A stretch of DNA of 64,000 nucleotides from Cytophagales bacterium WSM2-2 (GCA_015472025.1 BNHL01000001.1:2902001-2966000), one strand, 5' to 3'; shown: positions 16,220 to 25,820, counted from the stretch's first letter. The notes: generated by a model from the letters alone, not told the origin. Numbers and translations: made by a program.

Positions 16220-16861
16220 ATGAATATCAAGGTAGGTATTGTGGACGACCATCAGTTATTTAGCAAATCGCTAAGTCTTCTGTTAGCTAATTTTTCGGGG
16301 GTCGAAGTTATTTTGCGTGCACATGACGGAGTGGACCTGCAGGAGAAAATTAAAACGCTGTCGTCCTTGCCAGACATTATGCTGGTAGATGTTGAGATGC
16401 CTAACATGAATGGCGTTGAAACAACAAAATGGCTCAAAAGCACACATCCGTCAATCAAGCTCATTGCCTTGTCGATGAATGCCAAGGAAGAGACTATCCT
16501 CCAGATGATTCACTCTGGCTGTAGCAGCTACCTTTTAAAAGATGTCGACTCGTATGAGCTGGAGAATGCGTTGAAAGAAGTGTACGTCAACAATTATTAT
16601 AACTCTGAATTGAATAAAGGCAGCCTGGGCCAGCTCTTGCTCACCAATCAAAGTGGAACTGTCATTCAATTCAACGACAAGGAAAGGGATTTTCTCCAAC
16701 ATGCTACCAGCGACCTTACCTACAAGCAAATTGCCAACCTGATGAAGGTGAGTGAAAGAACAATAGACGGGTATCGTGAATCTCTATTTACCAAGTTCAG
16801 AGTGCAGAGCCGCACTGGAATGGTGCTTGAAGCGCTGCGCAGAGGCCTGGTGAAAATCTGA
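16220..16861 (+). CDS. NarL/LuxR-family response regulator
   Basis: A 213-aa transcription regulator. The receiver domain (1-~120) has the acidic pair D9-D10 in VDDHQLF and the phospho-acceptor D57 in MLVDVEMPNMNG. The C-terminal HTH_LuxR domain (~145-213) has TYKQIANLMKVSERTIDGYR as its recognition unit. It forms a two-component pair with the upstream kinase and is the best candidate to bind the palindromes at 5551-5589 and 14325-14363. It is convergent with the next gene, only 5 bp apart. Confidence 0.92.
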   Translation: MNIKVGIVDDHQLFSKSLSLLLANFSGVEVILRAHDGVDLQEKIKTLSSLPDIMLVDVEMPNMNGVETTKWLKSTHPSIKLIALSMNAKEETILQMIHSGCSSYLLKDVDSYELENALKEVYVNNYYNSELNKGSLGQLLLTNQSGTVIQFNDKERDFLQHATSDLTYKQIANLMKVSERTIDGYRESLFTKFRVQSRTGMVLEALRRGLVKI

Positions 16862-16866
16862 GTTTC

Positions 16867-17784
16867 TTACTTTCCTGTTGAACTGATCGATGACACGAAA
16901 GTCTCCGTGTTAAATTGAACCAACGCCTCCAACGCAAAATGATCAGATAGGTCAGCATGTCTCAAACTCCATTGCTTTTGAAATGCTAAAATCCTGCGGT
17001 GAACAATCCGTGAATCGACAGGGTCACGGATGAGAATGTAATCGATTAGCTCGGCTTCGTCTCCACCTTCCACTTGCAAGTCGTTGCGCTTTCGATCATA
17101 TGAAAACTTCAGGTCACCGGCCAGTTCTCCATCTGTAGCCTTCAGGCTTTGGAGCATCAGGCGGTATTCGTCCTCATTTTTTTTCTTGATGTTAAAATCA
17201 CCACAGATGATCTGTGGTACATCTGGACGAAACTCCGGCTTGAGTACCCGGTGATAGAATTCTGCACATTGACTCTGGCGTATCCACACCGGTCCGGAGT
17301 TTTGTAAATGTGTTCCGGCAACCTGAACACGCTGATGATTGATTTCAATTTCCGCAAGCAAGGCGCCTTTACGAGAAAACGCATCTATCCCTGACCTGTT
17401 TTTAAAGATAATAGACCGCGTGGACAGAATGGGATGCTTGCTGAATATCCAAATGCCGCTATTGGTTTTGAATGACACCAGCTTTTGGTTGGCTGGTCCA
17501 GCCTGGTAAGGGAATTTTTCACGCAAAGCCTCTTCAATCTTTTTTCTCGACTTACGGTGAAATGCTTCCTGGAAGACGATCACATCATATTCACTGCCCG
17601 CCAGTATTTCCCCGATCGCTTCAGCGCGGGTTGTCTTGCCCTTCATAGCCACAATTCCAGGGAGCATATAAATGTTCCAGGAGAGTATTTTAATTTCTAC
17701 AGTAGAGGGGGTAGCGTATTCGGACTGGCAGGCACCGATCTTGAAGGTAAGTAAACTGATAAGCAGAATCAGTTGTGTCTTCAT
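16867..17784 (-). CDS. Exported endonuclease/exonuclease/phosphatase (EEP) family hydrolase, sphingomyelinase-like
   Basis: The start is taken at the ATG ending at 17784, because it begins a lipoprotein-type signal (MKTQLILLISLLTFKIGAC, lipobox IGAC); a start 17 codons upstream would bury it behind a charged segment. The mature domain has the EEP catalytic order: SWNIYMLPG, VFQEAF (metal-binding Glu), GTHLQN, CGDFNIK and finally SDHFAL (catalytic His). This layout is shared by neutral sphingomyelinases and DNase I-type enzymes; the extracytoplasmic location favours a phosphodiesterase acting on lipids or nucleic acids. The substrate is not determined. Confidence 0.82.
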   Translation of the reverse strand: MKTQLILLISLLTFKIGACQSEYATPSTVEIKILSWNIYMLPGIVAMKGKTTRAEAIGEILAGSEYDVIVFQEAFHRKSRKKIEEALREKFPYQAGPANQKLVSFKTNSGIWIFSKHPILSTRSIIFKNRSGIDAFSRKGALLAEIEINHQRVQVAGTHLQNSGPVWIRQSQCAEFYHRVLKPEFRPDVPQIICGDFNIKKKNEDEYRLMLQSLKATDGELAGDLKFSYDRKRNDLQVEGGDEAELIDYILIRDPVDSRIVHRRILAFQKQWSLRHADLSDHFALEALVQFNTETFVSSISSTGK

Positions 17785-17899
17785 TTTATGGCGCAAAGAT
17801 CGATCTCTCTTATTATTTGAAGATGATTCCCGCATTATGAATGCATCAAATGCGCACGGCCTAAAATCTCTTTTTATTAACTTTGAGCAAAACAGAATT

Positions 17900-19270
17900 A
17901 TGATTTACAACTCTATCATCGAGACCATCGGTAACACGCCTATCGTCCGGCTCAATAAACTGAATAAGGGTATTGCGGGTACGCTGTTGGCCAAAGTCGA
18001 GTATTTCAACCCGGGCAATAGTACCAAAGACCGAATGGCTTTGAAGATGATCGAGGATGCCGAAAAGGAGGGAAGGTTAAAGCCTGGAGGCACCATCATT
18101 GAAGGTACTTCGGGCAATACAGGTATGGGGCTGGCTCTCACTGCCGTGGCCAAAGGCTATAAGTGTATTTTTACCATGGCCGATAAGCAGTCGCAGGAAA
18201 AAATTAATATTCTCCGTGCGGTAGGAGCCGAAGTAATCGTGTGTCCTACTAATGTTGAGCCGGAGGACCCACGGTCTTACTATTCGGTGGCGAGGAAACT
18301 CAACCAGGATATTCCCAACTCAATTTACCCTAACCAGTACGACAACCCATCCAATGCCAAAGCACACTACGAGACTACGGGGCCGGAAATCTGGAACCAA
18401 ACAGCTGGAAAGATCACACATTATGTAGCAACCGTTGGTACCGGCGGGTCGATGTGTGGAACTGCCAAATTTCTGAAGGAAAAAAATCCAAACCTCATTG
18501 CTGTTGGAATTGATACGTATGGCTCCGTCTTCAAGAAATATAAAGAGACCGGGATTTTTGATCGCAATGAAATTTACCCTTACCTGACCGAAGGATTTGG
18601 CGAAGACATTTTACCAAAGAACGTTGACTTCAAGATCATCGATACTTTTATTAAAGTGACCGACAAGGATGGGGCTATCATGGCGCGCAGGCTGTCTCGT
18701 GAGGAGGGATTGTTCGTGGGTTGGAGCAGCGGTTCAGCTTTGCACGGTGCACTGGAATATGCTAAAGATCATCTGAAAAAAGACGACACAATGGTGATTC
18801 TATTGCCTGATCATGGCACGCGCTATCTCAACAAAGTGTATAATGACATGTGGATGAAGGATCATGGGTTCACTGAGGAGCGCGCTTTCATTACGGCAAG
18901 GGAGATAATCATGAACAGAAATGGTAAAGACACACTTCATACCGTTACCAAAAAATCAACAATCGGTGAGGCTATACGCCTGATGAATAAAGAGGGGGTT
19001 GACCAGGTGCCCGTGATTGAAGGCCAGGAGTTTGTCGGAAGCGTATCCACATCAACTCTGGTGGAGAAAATTATTTATGACCCGACTTTGAAAGATAAGT
19101 CTGTGGGCGAGATCATGGATGGGCCTATGCAGGTAGTCGCGGTAGATACTACCCTTGATGTTCTTTCATCTATGCTCAATAAGAATAATAAAGCGCTGCT
19201 GGTTCGTGATGAGAATGAAAATGCCCACATCATTACCCAGCACGATATTCTGAAGGCAATGACCTCCTAG
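17900..19270 (+). CDS. Cystathionine beta-synthase-like PLP enzyme with CBS-domain pair
   Basis: A 456-aa protein that likely condenses serine (or O-acetylserine) with homocysteine or sulfide. The PLP Lys lies in NSTKDRMALKM, and the phosphate/substrate loops EGTSGNTGMGL and GTGGSMCG are present. Two CBS modules occupy the last ~110 residues (from STIGEAIRLMNKEGVDQVPV onward), usually an adenosyl-ligand regulatory unit. No N-terminal heme-binding region. The ATG at 17900 is chosen because homology begins right there (MIYNSIIETIGNTPI); the open frame upstream is unrelated. A TAACTTTG -7-like box lies at 17878-17885. The TMEM175-like gene follows 19 bp later. Confidence 0.88.
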   Translation: MIYNSIIETIGNTPIVRLNKLNKGIAGTLLAKVEYFNPGNSTKDRMALKMIEDAEKEGRLKPGGTIIEGTSGNTGMGLALTAVAKGYKCIFTMADKQSQEKINILRAVGAEVIVCPTNVEPEDPRSYYSVARKLNQDIPNSIYPNQYDNPSNAKAHYETTGPEIWNQTAGKITHYVATVGTGGSMCGTAKFLKEKNPNLIAVGIDTYGSVFKKYKETGIFDRNEIYPYLTEGFGEDILPKNVDFKIIDTFIKVTDKDGAIMARRLSREEGLFVGWSSGSALHGALEYAKDHLKKDDTMVILLPDHGTRYLNKVYNDMWMKDHGFTEERAFITAREIIMNRNGKDTLHTVTKKSTIGEAIRLMNKEGVDQVPVIEGQEFVGSVSTSTLVEKIIYDPTLKDKSVGEIMDGPMQVVAVDTTLDVLSSMLNKNNKALLVRDENENAHIITQHDILKAMTS

Positions 19271-19289
19271 AATCTATCACCCCAAACCC

Positions 19290-19961
19290 ATGAGCCAAAC
19301 CAACCCGCACCCCGATTTTCTTTCCGATCGGCACGAGTTCCAGATTGATCGCATGATCTTGTTCAGCGATGCTGTCTTCGCTATCGCAATTACATTACTT
19401 GTCATTGAAATGAAAGTACCGATTCTCAAGGTCAGGAATTCACATGAACTTACTAAAGCACTGGAGGAAAAAATCCCTGAATTTCTCGGGTTTGCACTGA
19501 GCTTTGCTGTGATCGGGCAATTCTGGGTTACACACCATCGGCTGTTCGGCTACATCACCAACTATACACAGGGCTTACTTTGGCTCAATCTTCATGTGCT
19601 ATTCTGGATAGCGCTCGTGCCTTTTACGAGCGGCCTCAATTCATTTTACGGCAATCTTGACATCGCATGGATGGTGTACAACTTCAATATGCTCATGATT
19701 TCACTGAGTCTCTTTTTCATTTATAGATACGCAGGGAACCCCGATCGAAAATTATCTACCCTCGTTGACCAGCCAATAGTAAAAAAATATTCTTTTCAGA
19801 GATCACGATATATTTCTGCTATTTTTTTATTGGCCATTTTACTTTGCATTCCGGATTGGGAGCCGGCATCGTGGGCTTCCCGATTTGTTTTGTTCCTGAT
19901 CCCCATAGCCATCAGTCGGGTAAATAACAGAGCCAGAAAAGAAATGAGCCGCGTGGCGTAA
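19290..19961 (+). CDS. TMEM175-family (DUF1211) membrane protein
   Basis: A 223-aa membrane protein. It carries the family signature in the first helix, DRMILFSDAVFAIAITLLV, where the FSD motif lines the pore in characterised TMEM175 potassium channels. Further helices follow near residues 55-75, 85-105, 115-140 and 165-205. It may be a K+-selective leak channel (family knowledge, not shown here). It follows the cystathionine synthase gene by 19 bp. Its stop codon lies inside a strong hairpin at 19944-19975. Confidence 0.85.
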   Translation: MSQTNPHPDFLSDRHEFQIDRMILFSDAVFAIAITLLVIEMKVPILKVRNSHELTKALEEKIPEFLGFALSFAVIGQFWVTHHRLFGYITNYTQGLLWLNLHVLFWIALVPFTSGLNSFYGNLDIAWMVYNFNMLMISLSLFFIYRYAGNPDRKLSTLVDQPIVKKYSFQRSRYISAIFLLAILLCIPDWEPASWASRFVLFLIPIAISRVNNRARKEMSRVA

Positions 19962-19975
19962 ACCACACGGCTCAT
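19944..19975. terminator. Hairpin between convergent genes, overlapping a stop codon
   Basis: ATGAGCCGCGTGG (19944-19956) pairs with CCACACGGCTCAT (19963-19975) with one mismatch and a 6-nt loop (CGTAAA) that contains most of the TAA stop of the TMEM175 gene. T-runs are weak on the plus strand and moderate on the minus strand, so it is likely a shared terminator for both convergent genes. Confidence 0.6.
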
Positions 19976-19998
19976 TTCGAATAAAGCACATTAAGTGT

Positions 19999-20430
19999 CT
20001 AAGGGTAGCGGTAAAAAGTCTTACTTACAATTCGCCAGCCTTCTGTGAATTTATAGAGCAGCAGGTGGTCGGTAAAAATTTTCTTACCCTCTCTGCTGAG
20101 TTCAAGGACAACTGATGCCGAGGTTCCGGCAACAGAAACTGATACGAATTTCCCTTCCACTTTTGGTGAAGTGGCATTAGGATTTTTCGCACGACTGGCT
20201 TCAATGTTTTTTATCCAATCTTCAATAGCCAGCGGCTTGACATCATTTTCCATCAGGCGCAACATGTTGAAACTGGGATGAAATCCTTTGCGGATATCTG
20301 CCACCGGCCCACCATTATGAATGCCACCGATGTAAGCTGAATTGATGACCTGTTTCACGTCTTGCTCGTCATTCTGGGCAAAGGCTGTCAGGCCCATGAC
20401 TACAAAAGAGAATAGAAGTATTTTTTTCAT
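19999..20430 (-). CDS. Exported SnoaL/NTF2-like (putative lumazine-binding type) protein
   Basis: A 143-aa protein with a signal peptide (MKKILLFSFVVMGLTAFA). The mature domain follows the NTF2-like pattern: an N-terminal helix DVKQVINSAYIGGIHNGGPV, a strand region ending in SVAGTSASVVLELS and the final strand EGWRIVSKTFYRYP. This is the arrangement of the lumazine-binding-like family common in Bacteroidota. No enzyme activity can be assigned. It stands alone, convergent with the TMEM175-like gene. Confidence 0.75.
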   Translation of the reverse strand: MKKILLFSFVVMGLTAFAQNDEQDVKQVINSAYIGGIHNGGPVADIRKGFHPSFNMLRLMENDVKPLAIEDWIKNIEASRAKNPNATSPKVEGKFVSVSVAGTSASVVLELSREGKKIFTDHLLLYKFTEGWRIVSKTFYRYP

Positions 20431-20507
20431 AGGTTTTTATTTCGATTTAACCGGAAATAAAGGGAGAAGGTTGTGGTCAGAACCTCTTTTCACAAATCGT
20501 TAAGATT

Positions 20508-21695
20508 TTAGTGCTTAATGAAGGCTACTTCCACGCGATCATTGTATTGACCAAGTGTTCCCCCTTCCGGGTAAAGCGGCACGCTTCCTCCTTCGCCTTT
20601 CGTAGTAATCCGGCTCGCGTCAATTCCTTGCTGAACAAGATAAGCCTTTACTGTTTCGGCTCTGGCCAATGACAGTGCTTTCGAAGTTATCGTCTCTTTT
20701 TTATTACCAGCCGGGTCCATGGCAAAAAACTTTGTACTCGTACCCATGGTATAAGATTCACGTACTTGCTTGCCATTGCAGTACCCATAGATTTTGATTT
20801 CATATTTCGGATTCTCCTTCAGCAAATTGACAAGCCCGTCCAGCTCATCTTGTGAACCTTGCTGCATAATAGAAGCATTCTTGAAAAAATGCACATTATT
20901 AAAGTCAATGTAGTCGCCCTTTTTAGCTTTCTCCAATGTGAAGGTGATGATGTTCTCGTCTTGCGATCCTTTCTCTCCAGGCGGGCTAGTATAGATAAAT
21001 GACAAAACCTGTTCCTTGTAGCCGGGTATCTGCGTGGTAATACTGTACGCTCCTTTTTTGTTCACAGGCGCTTCCAGGTAAACGATTTCTCCACTTTTAA
21101 AATCCCTGAATTGAGTTGCACCGATTGTTTCTTGCAACTGTACGTGTCCCGCTAACTCTTTCCCTTCAGCGTTCACTAAGTGAAAAGAGAAAGGTTTCCC
21201 TTTGGGTTTCGCGGTCACTACAGGCTCCGCTTTTTTCTGCGCTGCAGAGTCTGTTTTGGGTGGCTCAACCTTTACAGTCTTCACGCTGTCCTTTTTTACA
21301 GGTTCTACTTTAGGTTCTTCTTTTTTTACTTCGGGAACAACAACTGCCTGGTCGTTACCCAACAGACCTGTGAAAACCCAGGCATCTTTATAGTTTGTCT
21401 CGACTTTTATTTTGATTAGCAGATTGTAGGCTTTCTTCCGATCCTCAGTGCTAAGAATGTAAACATAGTAAAGCTTTCGAGTCGGTTGAATAGCATACTG
21501 AGCCATAAGGCCAGTTTGATTAGCCTTAGTCGTGAAGCGAATAGCGTTGTCCATGACTTTGAAAGCGCCAATGACCACGTAATGTGATTCCGGGGGGGCG
21601 GTTTTCTGTGCATGTGACGGAATTTGGATTAAAGCGAACAACAGGACGAATGCAAGCGATAGTGAGGCCCTCATGAATTTGTTTGTGCAGGTCAA
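20508..21695 (-). CDS. OmpA-family outer-membrane/peptidoglycan protein with SPOR-like N-terminal domain
   Basis: A 395-aa exported protein. After a signal peptide (cleavage after SHA, ~residue 29) comes a SPOR-like region (about 38-110, HYVVIGAFKVMDNA...), then a Lys/Glu/Pro-rich linker (~112-165), a beta-rich segment (~170-260) and a C-terminal OmpA peptidoglycan-binding domain (~270-395). The OmpA domain carries FFKNAS, the strand KYEIKIYGYCNG, and SLARAETVKAYLVQQGIDAS. This layout is typical of Bacteroidota proteins tethering the outer membrane to the wall, often near PorE-like T9SS parts. Located 54 bp from pbpC on the same strand. Confidence 0.82.
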   Translation of the reverse strand: MTCTNKFMRASLSLAFVLLFALIQIPSHAQKTAPPESHYVVIGAFKVMDNAIRFTTKANQTGLMAQYAIQPTRKLYYVYILSTEDRKKAYNLLIKIKVETNYKDAWVFTGLLGNDQAVVVPEVKKEEPKVEPVKKDSVKTVKVEPPKTDSAAQKKAEPVVTAKPKGKPFSFHLVNAEGKELAGHVQLQETIGATQFRDFKSGEIVYLEAPVNKKGAYSITTQIPGYKEQVLSFIYTSPPGEKGSQDENIITFTLEKAKKGDYIDFNNVHFFKNASIMQQGSQDELDGLVNLLKENPKYEIKIYGYCNGKQVRESYTMGTSTKFFAMDPAGNKKETITSKALSLARAETVKAYLVQQGIDASRITTKGEGGSVPLYPEGGTLGQYNDRVEVAFIKH

Positions 21696-21749
21696 GTTAT
21701 GAATATTTTTTTCAAGGAAATGGTAACACCTGATGTGAGTTCTGGAAAT

Positions 21750-24110
21750 CTAGTTTTTGGTTGAGATCACTGAGAATGATCTGGAAATAGATTCTCCATT
21801 TTCATCAACGATAGTCAGTGTATGGTTGCCAGGAAGAGGGTTCAAAGAAAGCTTGTGGGTCTTGGTTGTTGATGAAATGAAATTTCCGTCCAGGTGCCAG
21901 AAGATGGTTGCAGAAGAGCTTCGATGCGTAGCCTCGAACACCGCATTGCCAAGACTTCCGTCAAGCTCCCGGGGTATAAATACTTTTGAATTTATTTTGG
22001 GATAGATCAGATCGATGGACGCCAGCGTGTTCGGATTCTCACAATCAATTCGAAGCGGAGGTGGCACCCGGTAGGAAGCGCTTTTCTTTTTAAAATAGAA
22101 TTCTTCTATCGGTGGTAAAATGAACCAGGAAGTTTCTTCGGTTTTCGACAATTGCTCGCATGAAGAATTGACCCGGAATTTTTTATCAAGTGTCAGGAAT
22201 ATTTTTTTATGGTATGGACAAGGCTTGGTTTGCAAACCGGGTTTTGCAATTGAAATCCTTTCAGTGGTTGTACAAAGAGAGCTTGCACGATGCCCGCTTT
22301 GTTTGCATACCGAAACATCCTGCATCTCGGCATAGGGTTTTCGAAACCATGGATTGCCCGGAAGCACTGAAAAAAGATCGAATAAAAGTGGAGCCGCGGC
22401 TTCAGTGCCTGTCAGGCCGGGCCGACCTTCGCCATCTGCATTACCCACCCAAACACCAATTGCATATGATGGGTTTACACCAACAGCCCAGGCATCACGA
22501 GAGCCAAAGCTGGTACCGGTCTTCCATGCTATTTTTTTTGTACTGCTAAAATTTTTCCACCCACTGCCTTCTCCTGGCCGGTAAACCTCTTTCAAAGCAT
22601 CAAATGTCAGGTAAATAGAAACAGCACTTAGCCACGATGATTCTTCACGTGGGTGAGAGTCAGTTATTACTTCTTGCTCATATGTCAATGCATGGAAGTC
22701 ATTTTTTGCATATCTGTTTTTGCCTTCGAATTCAAAATAGTTATTAAGTGTACGGGCCATGGATGAAAACGCCCCGGTGATATCCCACAGGTTAGCTTCG
22801 GCTCCGCCCAACACCAGCGATAACCCATAGTGGTCTGGTGGTCTGTTCAATGTGGTGACACCGATGTTTTTCAGAAGGTTGTAGAATTTCTCATACCGGT
22901 ATTCTCGCAGTTCGTGCACCGAGGGCACATTCAGTGAACGGATAAGAGCGGCATTTGCCGGCACAGCGCCATCGTATTCCCTTGAAAAATTTTTCGGGGC
23001 GTAACCTCCAATGAGTGTGGGCACATCGGGCCACAAAGTTTGCGGCAGCATCTGTCCTTCGTTCATCATGGCGGCATAAAGAAAGGGTTTCAAAATGCTG
23101 CCTGTACTGCGAGGTGCTGTGATGACGTCAACGTCTTCGTTATTTTCAAGCCCGGACTTCGTATTGCCCACGTAAGCCAGAACTCTGCCAGTCTTTACGT
23201 CAACGATGATAGCCGCAGCATTGTGGACCTGGTTCGCCCTCATTCGTTGGTGATGGTCTTCAATGATTTGAATCGTGCGTTGCTGCAGGTTTTGGTCAAT
23301 GGATGTTTCAATCTTTTGACCGGCCTTTCCTTCCTGTATAACCCGGGTCAGCAAATGGGGCGCTAGCCGTGGAAGCGCCAACGGGGCCTCGGGTACTTGT
23401 TCCGCTTTTGCAAGTGAAAGTGAAAGAGCATCAATCTTTCCTTGTTGCGCAAGCTTGTCCAATAACCGATCACGTTTTTGTTTTAACCTGCCTCTGTTTT
23501 TTCCGAGGTGAACGAGTGATGGATTATTGGGGAGGACTGCAAGCAATGCCGCTTCGGACCAACTGAGATCTGAAGGGCTCCTGCCGAAGTATCGCCAGCA
23601 AGCGGCCTCCAGCCCAACTACATTTCCTCCGAATGGAGCATGTGAACTATAGAGCGCGAGTATCTCACTTTTAGAGTGACGCCATTCGAGTCTTGTGGCC
23701 AGGATTGCTTCAATAATTTTTTCAAAAAACGTTCTCGACTTACCCTTTCGTGACAACCTTATCACCTGCATTGAAATCGTACTGCCACCGCTGACTACTT
23801 TTCCTGCACGTATGTTTTGCCTGATCGCGCGTGCCATCGACAATGGGTCAACTCCAAAATGATTATAAAATCGTTTATCCTCGGTGAGGACAATCACTTC
23901 TGCAAATTTTGATGGTACCAGTTTTGAAGAGGGGAATCGCCACTGACCATCACTTGCAATAGAAGCGCTCAGCAGGTTGCCATTTTTATCGTTGAGAACA
24001 GTAGAGCAGGGATCTTTAAAAAGCGTTACCGGTAATGAAAAATAATAGGCGACACCTAGCAAGATGGCTGCAGCAATGAAAACCTTTATTTTCTTGTTGA
24101 TTTTTTTCAC
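21750..24110 (-). CDS. pbpC: Penicillin-binding protein 1C (bifunctional peptidoglycan synthase)
   Basis: A 786-aa class A penicillin-binding protein. An N-terminal membrane helix (residues ~8-26) is followed by the GT51 glycosyltransferase domain with LTEDKRFYNHFGVDP and GGSTISMQVIRL, and a transpeptidase domain with the SxxK motif STGSILKPF, SLN, and KTGTSFGSRDAW. The C-terminal ~100 residues form the PBP1C-specific (BiPBP_C) beta domain, ending in a SISRSFSVIST strand. The alpha-2-macroglobulin-like partner gene that often accompanies pbpC is not next to it here. ATG at 24108-24110, with a divergent EamA transporter gene 117 bp away. Confidence 0.93.
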   Translation of the reverse strand: MKKINKKIKVFIAAAILLGVAYYFSLPVTLFKDPCSTVLNDKNGNLLSASIASDGQWRFPSSKLVPSKFAEVIVLTEDKRFYNHFGVDPLSMARAIRQNIRAGKVVSGGSTISMQVIRLSRKGKSRTFFEKIIEAILATRLEWRHSKSEILALYSSHAPFGGNVVGLEAACWRYFGRSPSDLSWSEAALLAVLPNNPSLVHLGKNRGRLKQKRDRLLDKLAQQGKIDALSLSLAKAEQVPEAPLALPRLAPHLLTRVIQEGKAGQKIETSIDQNLQQRTIQIIEDHHQRMRANQVHNAAAIIVDVKTGRVLAYVGNTKSGLENNEDVDVITAPRSTGSILKPFLYAAMMNEGQMLPQTLWPDVPTLIGGYAPKNFSREYDGAVPANAALIRSLNVPSVHELREYRYEKFYNLLKNIGVTTLNRPPDHYGLSLVLGGAEANLWDITGAFSSMARTLNNYFEFEGKNRYAKNDFHALTYEQEVITDSHPREESSWLSAVSIYLTFDALKEVYRPGEGSGWKNFSSTKKIAWKTGTSFGSRDAWAVGVNPSYAIGVWVGNADGEGRPGLTGTEAAAPLLFDLFSVLPGNPWFRKPYAEMQDVSVCKQSGHRASSLCTTTERISIAKPGLQTKPCPYHKKIFLTLDKKFRVNSSCEQLSKTEETSWFILPPIEEFYFKKKSASYRVPPPLRIDCENPNTLASIDLIYPKINSKVFIPRELDGSLGNAVFEATHRSSSATIFWHLDGNFISSTTKTHKLSLNPLPGNHTLTIVDENGESISRSFSVISTKN

Positions 24111-24227
24111 GGGCGGAACTTAAAAGCAGAACACTTGTTAGTCGATATAAACAAATTTACAAGTCCTCGGAGAAACGTATTGCAATCAGTAATCAATTTT
24201 CAATCTTGCACTTTTATTCTATAGGTC

Positions 24228-25106
24228 ATGTCAGACAACAACCGTTTTACTTCAATTGTGTTGCTCGCTGTACTTTCCCTGATCTGGGGTACATCGTTTA
24301 TTCTCATCAAGCAGGGGCTTAAAGTTTTTACTCCCGCACAGGTGGGATCGCTTCGTGTCGCAGCGGCTGTGGTCTTTTTGCTGCCCGTTGCCTTTCAGCG
24401 GTTGAAAGAACTTCACTCAGCTGACTACTGGAAGCTTTTTGTTTCCGGGATGTTGGCTGTTTTCATTCCTGCTTTTTTATTTTCCACCGCGCAAACTCAT
24501 CTGGACAGCTCACTGGCCGGAATTTTAAATACACTCTCCCCGGTGTGGACAATGATCCTCGGTTTTCTTTTTTTTAGTCAGCGCTTTCGCGGATTAGCGA
24601 TCATCGGGATAATCCTCAGTTTTGGTGGTTGTGTAGTTCTCGCCATGGCACGAGTCGGTGGAGGATTTGGGTCATTTAACGTTTATGCGCTGTTGATAGT
24701 CCTGGCTTGCGCTTGTTATGGGATGAATCTTAATTTTCTGAAATTTAAAGTGACTCATCTTCAACCCATGACTATTATAAGTACGTCATTGTTGTTGATC
24801 GCTCCCCTCGCTTATATCTACCTGTTTGGATTTACAGACTTTACGGATCGCTTGGCAAATACAGATGGAGCGTGGAAGGCTTTTGGATACATTATGATCC
24901 TGGCACTGATGAGCACAGCGGTGGCTAATTTACTTTTCTATAAGCTGTTGAAGATTTCTTCCCCGCTGTTCGCAAGTTCTGTCACTTACGTTATGCCAAT
25001 CGTATCGGTGATGTGGGGAGTGATCGATGGAGAACATCTGCAAGTTGGACATTTTGCAGGAATGGTTCTCATTCTGGGCGGAGTATTCTTGGCGAACCGA
25101 AAGTAA
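24228..25106 (+). CDS. EamA (DMT superfamily) transporter
   Basis: A 292-aa drug/metabolite transporter with ten predicted helices in two EamA repeats. The opening SLIWGTSFILIKQGLKVFTP is the standard first-helix signature, and the second repeat starts near residue 155 (LIVLACACYGMNLNF). The substrate cannot be read from sequence; relatives export amino acids and other small metabolites. It ends one base from the convergent Nfu-type gene, with no terminator between them. Confidence 0.88.
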   Translation: MSDNNRFTSIVLLAVLSLIWGTSFILIKQGLKVFTPAQVGSLRVAAAVVFLLPVAFQRLKELHSADYWKLFVSGMLAVFIPAFLFSTAQTHLDSSLAGILNTLSPVWTMILGFLFFSQRFRGLAIIGIILSFGGCVVLAMARVGGGFGSFNVYALLIVLACACYGMNLNFLKFKVTHLQPMTIISTSLLLIAPLAYIYLFGFTDFTDRLANTDGAWKAFGYIMILALMSTAVANLLFYKLLKISSPLFASSVTYVMPIVSVMWGVIDGEHLQVGHFAGMVLILGGVFLANRK

Positions 25107-25107
25107 A

Positions 25108-25683
25108 TCAGGCGAGGGCCTCGACTTCTTCTACTTCTTCGGGCATCATTTTCTTGAACAGATTTTCAATGCCAGCTTTCAATGTGATCGTTGATGAAGG
25201 GCATCCACTACAAGAACCTTGTAAAGTTACTTTCACTCTTTTGTTTTCGTAAGAATGGAATGTGATGGCACCACCATCCTGCTCCACTGCAGGACGGATA
25301 TATTCGTCCAGGATCGTTTTTATTTTCTTGATCGTTTCAGTCTCTTCTTGTTCCGGAGCGGTCTCTTCTTTTTTGTCGAGAATTAATTTTCCTGACTCCA
25401 GGAAACTCTTGATATGGTTTTTGAGCGTATCCTGTATTTCAATCCACTCTACATCTTCTTTTTTCGTTACGGTAACGAAATTGCTCATATAGAAAACGCG
25501 CTCGACAAAGGGATACATGAAAAGCTCTTGAGCCAGGGGAGCATCCTCGGCCTCAACCGGAGAAGGAAAGTCAAAACTCATTCCCTCCGGAACAAGCATC
25601 TCGTTTACGGCAAATTTGAGTGAGTTCGGATTCGGGTTGCTTTCCAGGTAAATATGAATGGCTTTGGGAGCTGTTTTTAGCAT
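25108..25683 (-). CDS. Nfu-type iron-sulfur cluster scaffold protein (NifU family)
   Basis: A 191-aa protein with an N-terminal Nfu_N domain (about residues 8-95) and a C-terminal NifU domain (about 112-185). The cluster-binding CxxC is in QGSCSGCPSSTITLK. It probably carries and delivers 4Fe-4S clusters in the cytoplasm. Length and domain order are standard for the Bacteroidota and mitochondrial Nfu type. Single gene on the minus strand, with its ATG at 25681-25683. Confidence 0.9.
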   Translation of the reverse strand: MLKTAPKAIHIYLESNPNPNSLKFAVNEMLVPEGMSFDFPSPVEAEDAPLAQELFMYPFVERVFYMSNFVTVTKKEDVEWIEIQDTLKNHIKSFLESGKLILDKKEETAPEQEETETIKKIKTILDEYIRPAVEQDGGAITFHSYENKRVKVTLQGSCSGCPSSTITLKAGIENLFKKMMPEEVEEVEALA

Positions 25684-25820
25684 GGTAGTAGGTCTTTATT
25701 TTTGACGCAACAGGTCTATTTTTGATTGCAACAAAATTACTCAATTTAAGTTCATTGGGCTACACCAGTGGCTAACAACTATTAGCCATAACTATTATCT
25801 TCGCGACTTAATTTGCCCCC

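Noticed and set aside
17672-17899. N-terminal extension of the cystathionine beta-synthase-like enzyme
   Set aside because: The upstream in-frame sequence overlaps the opposite-strand EEP gene and is not homologous; the family start matches the ATG at 17900.
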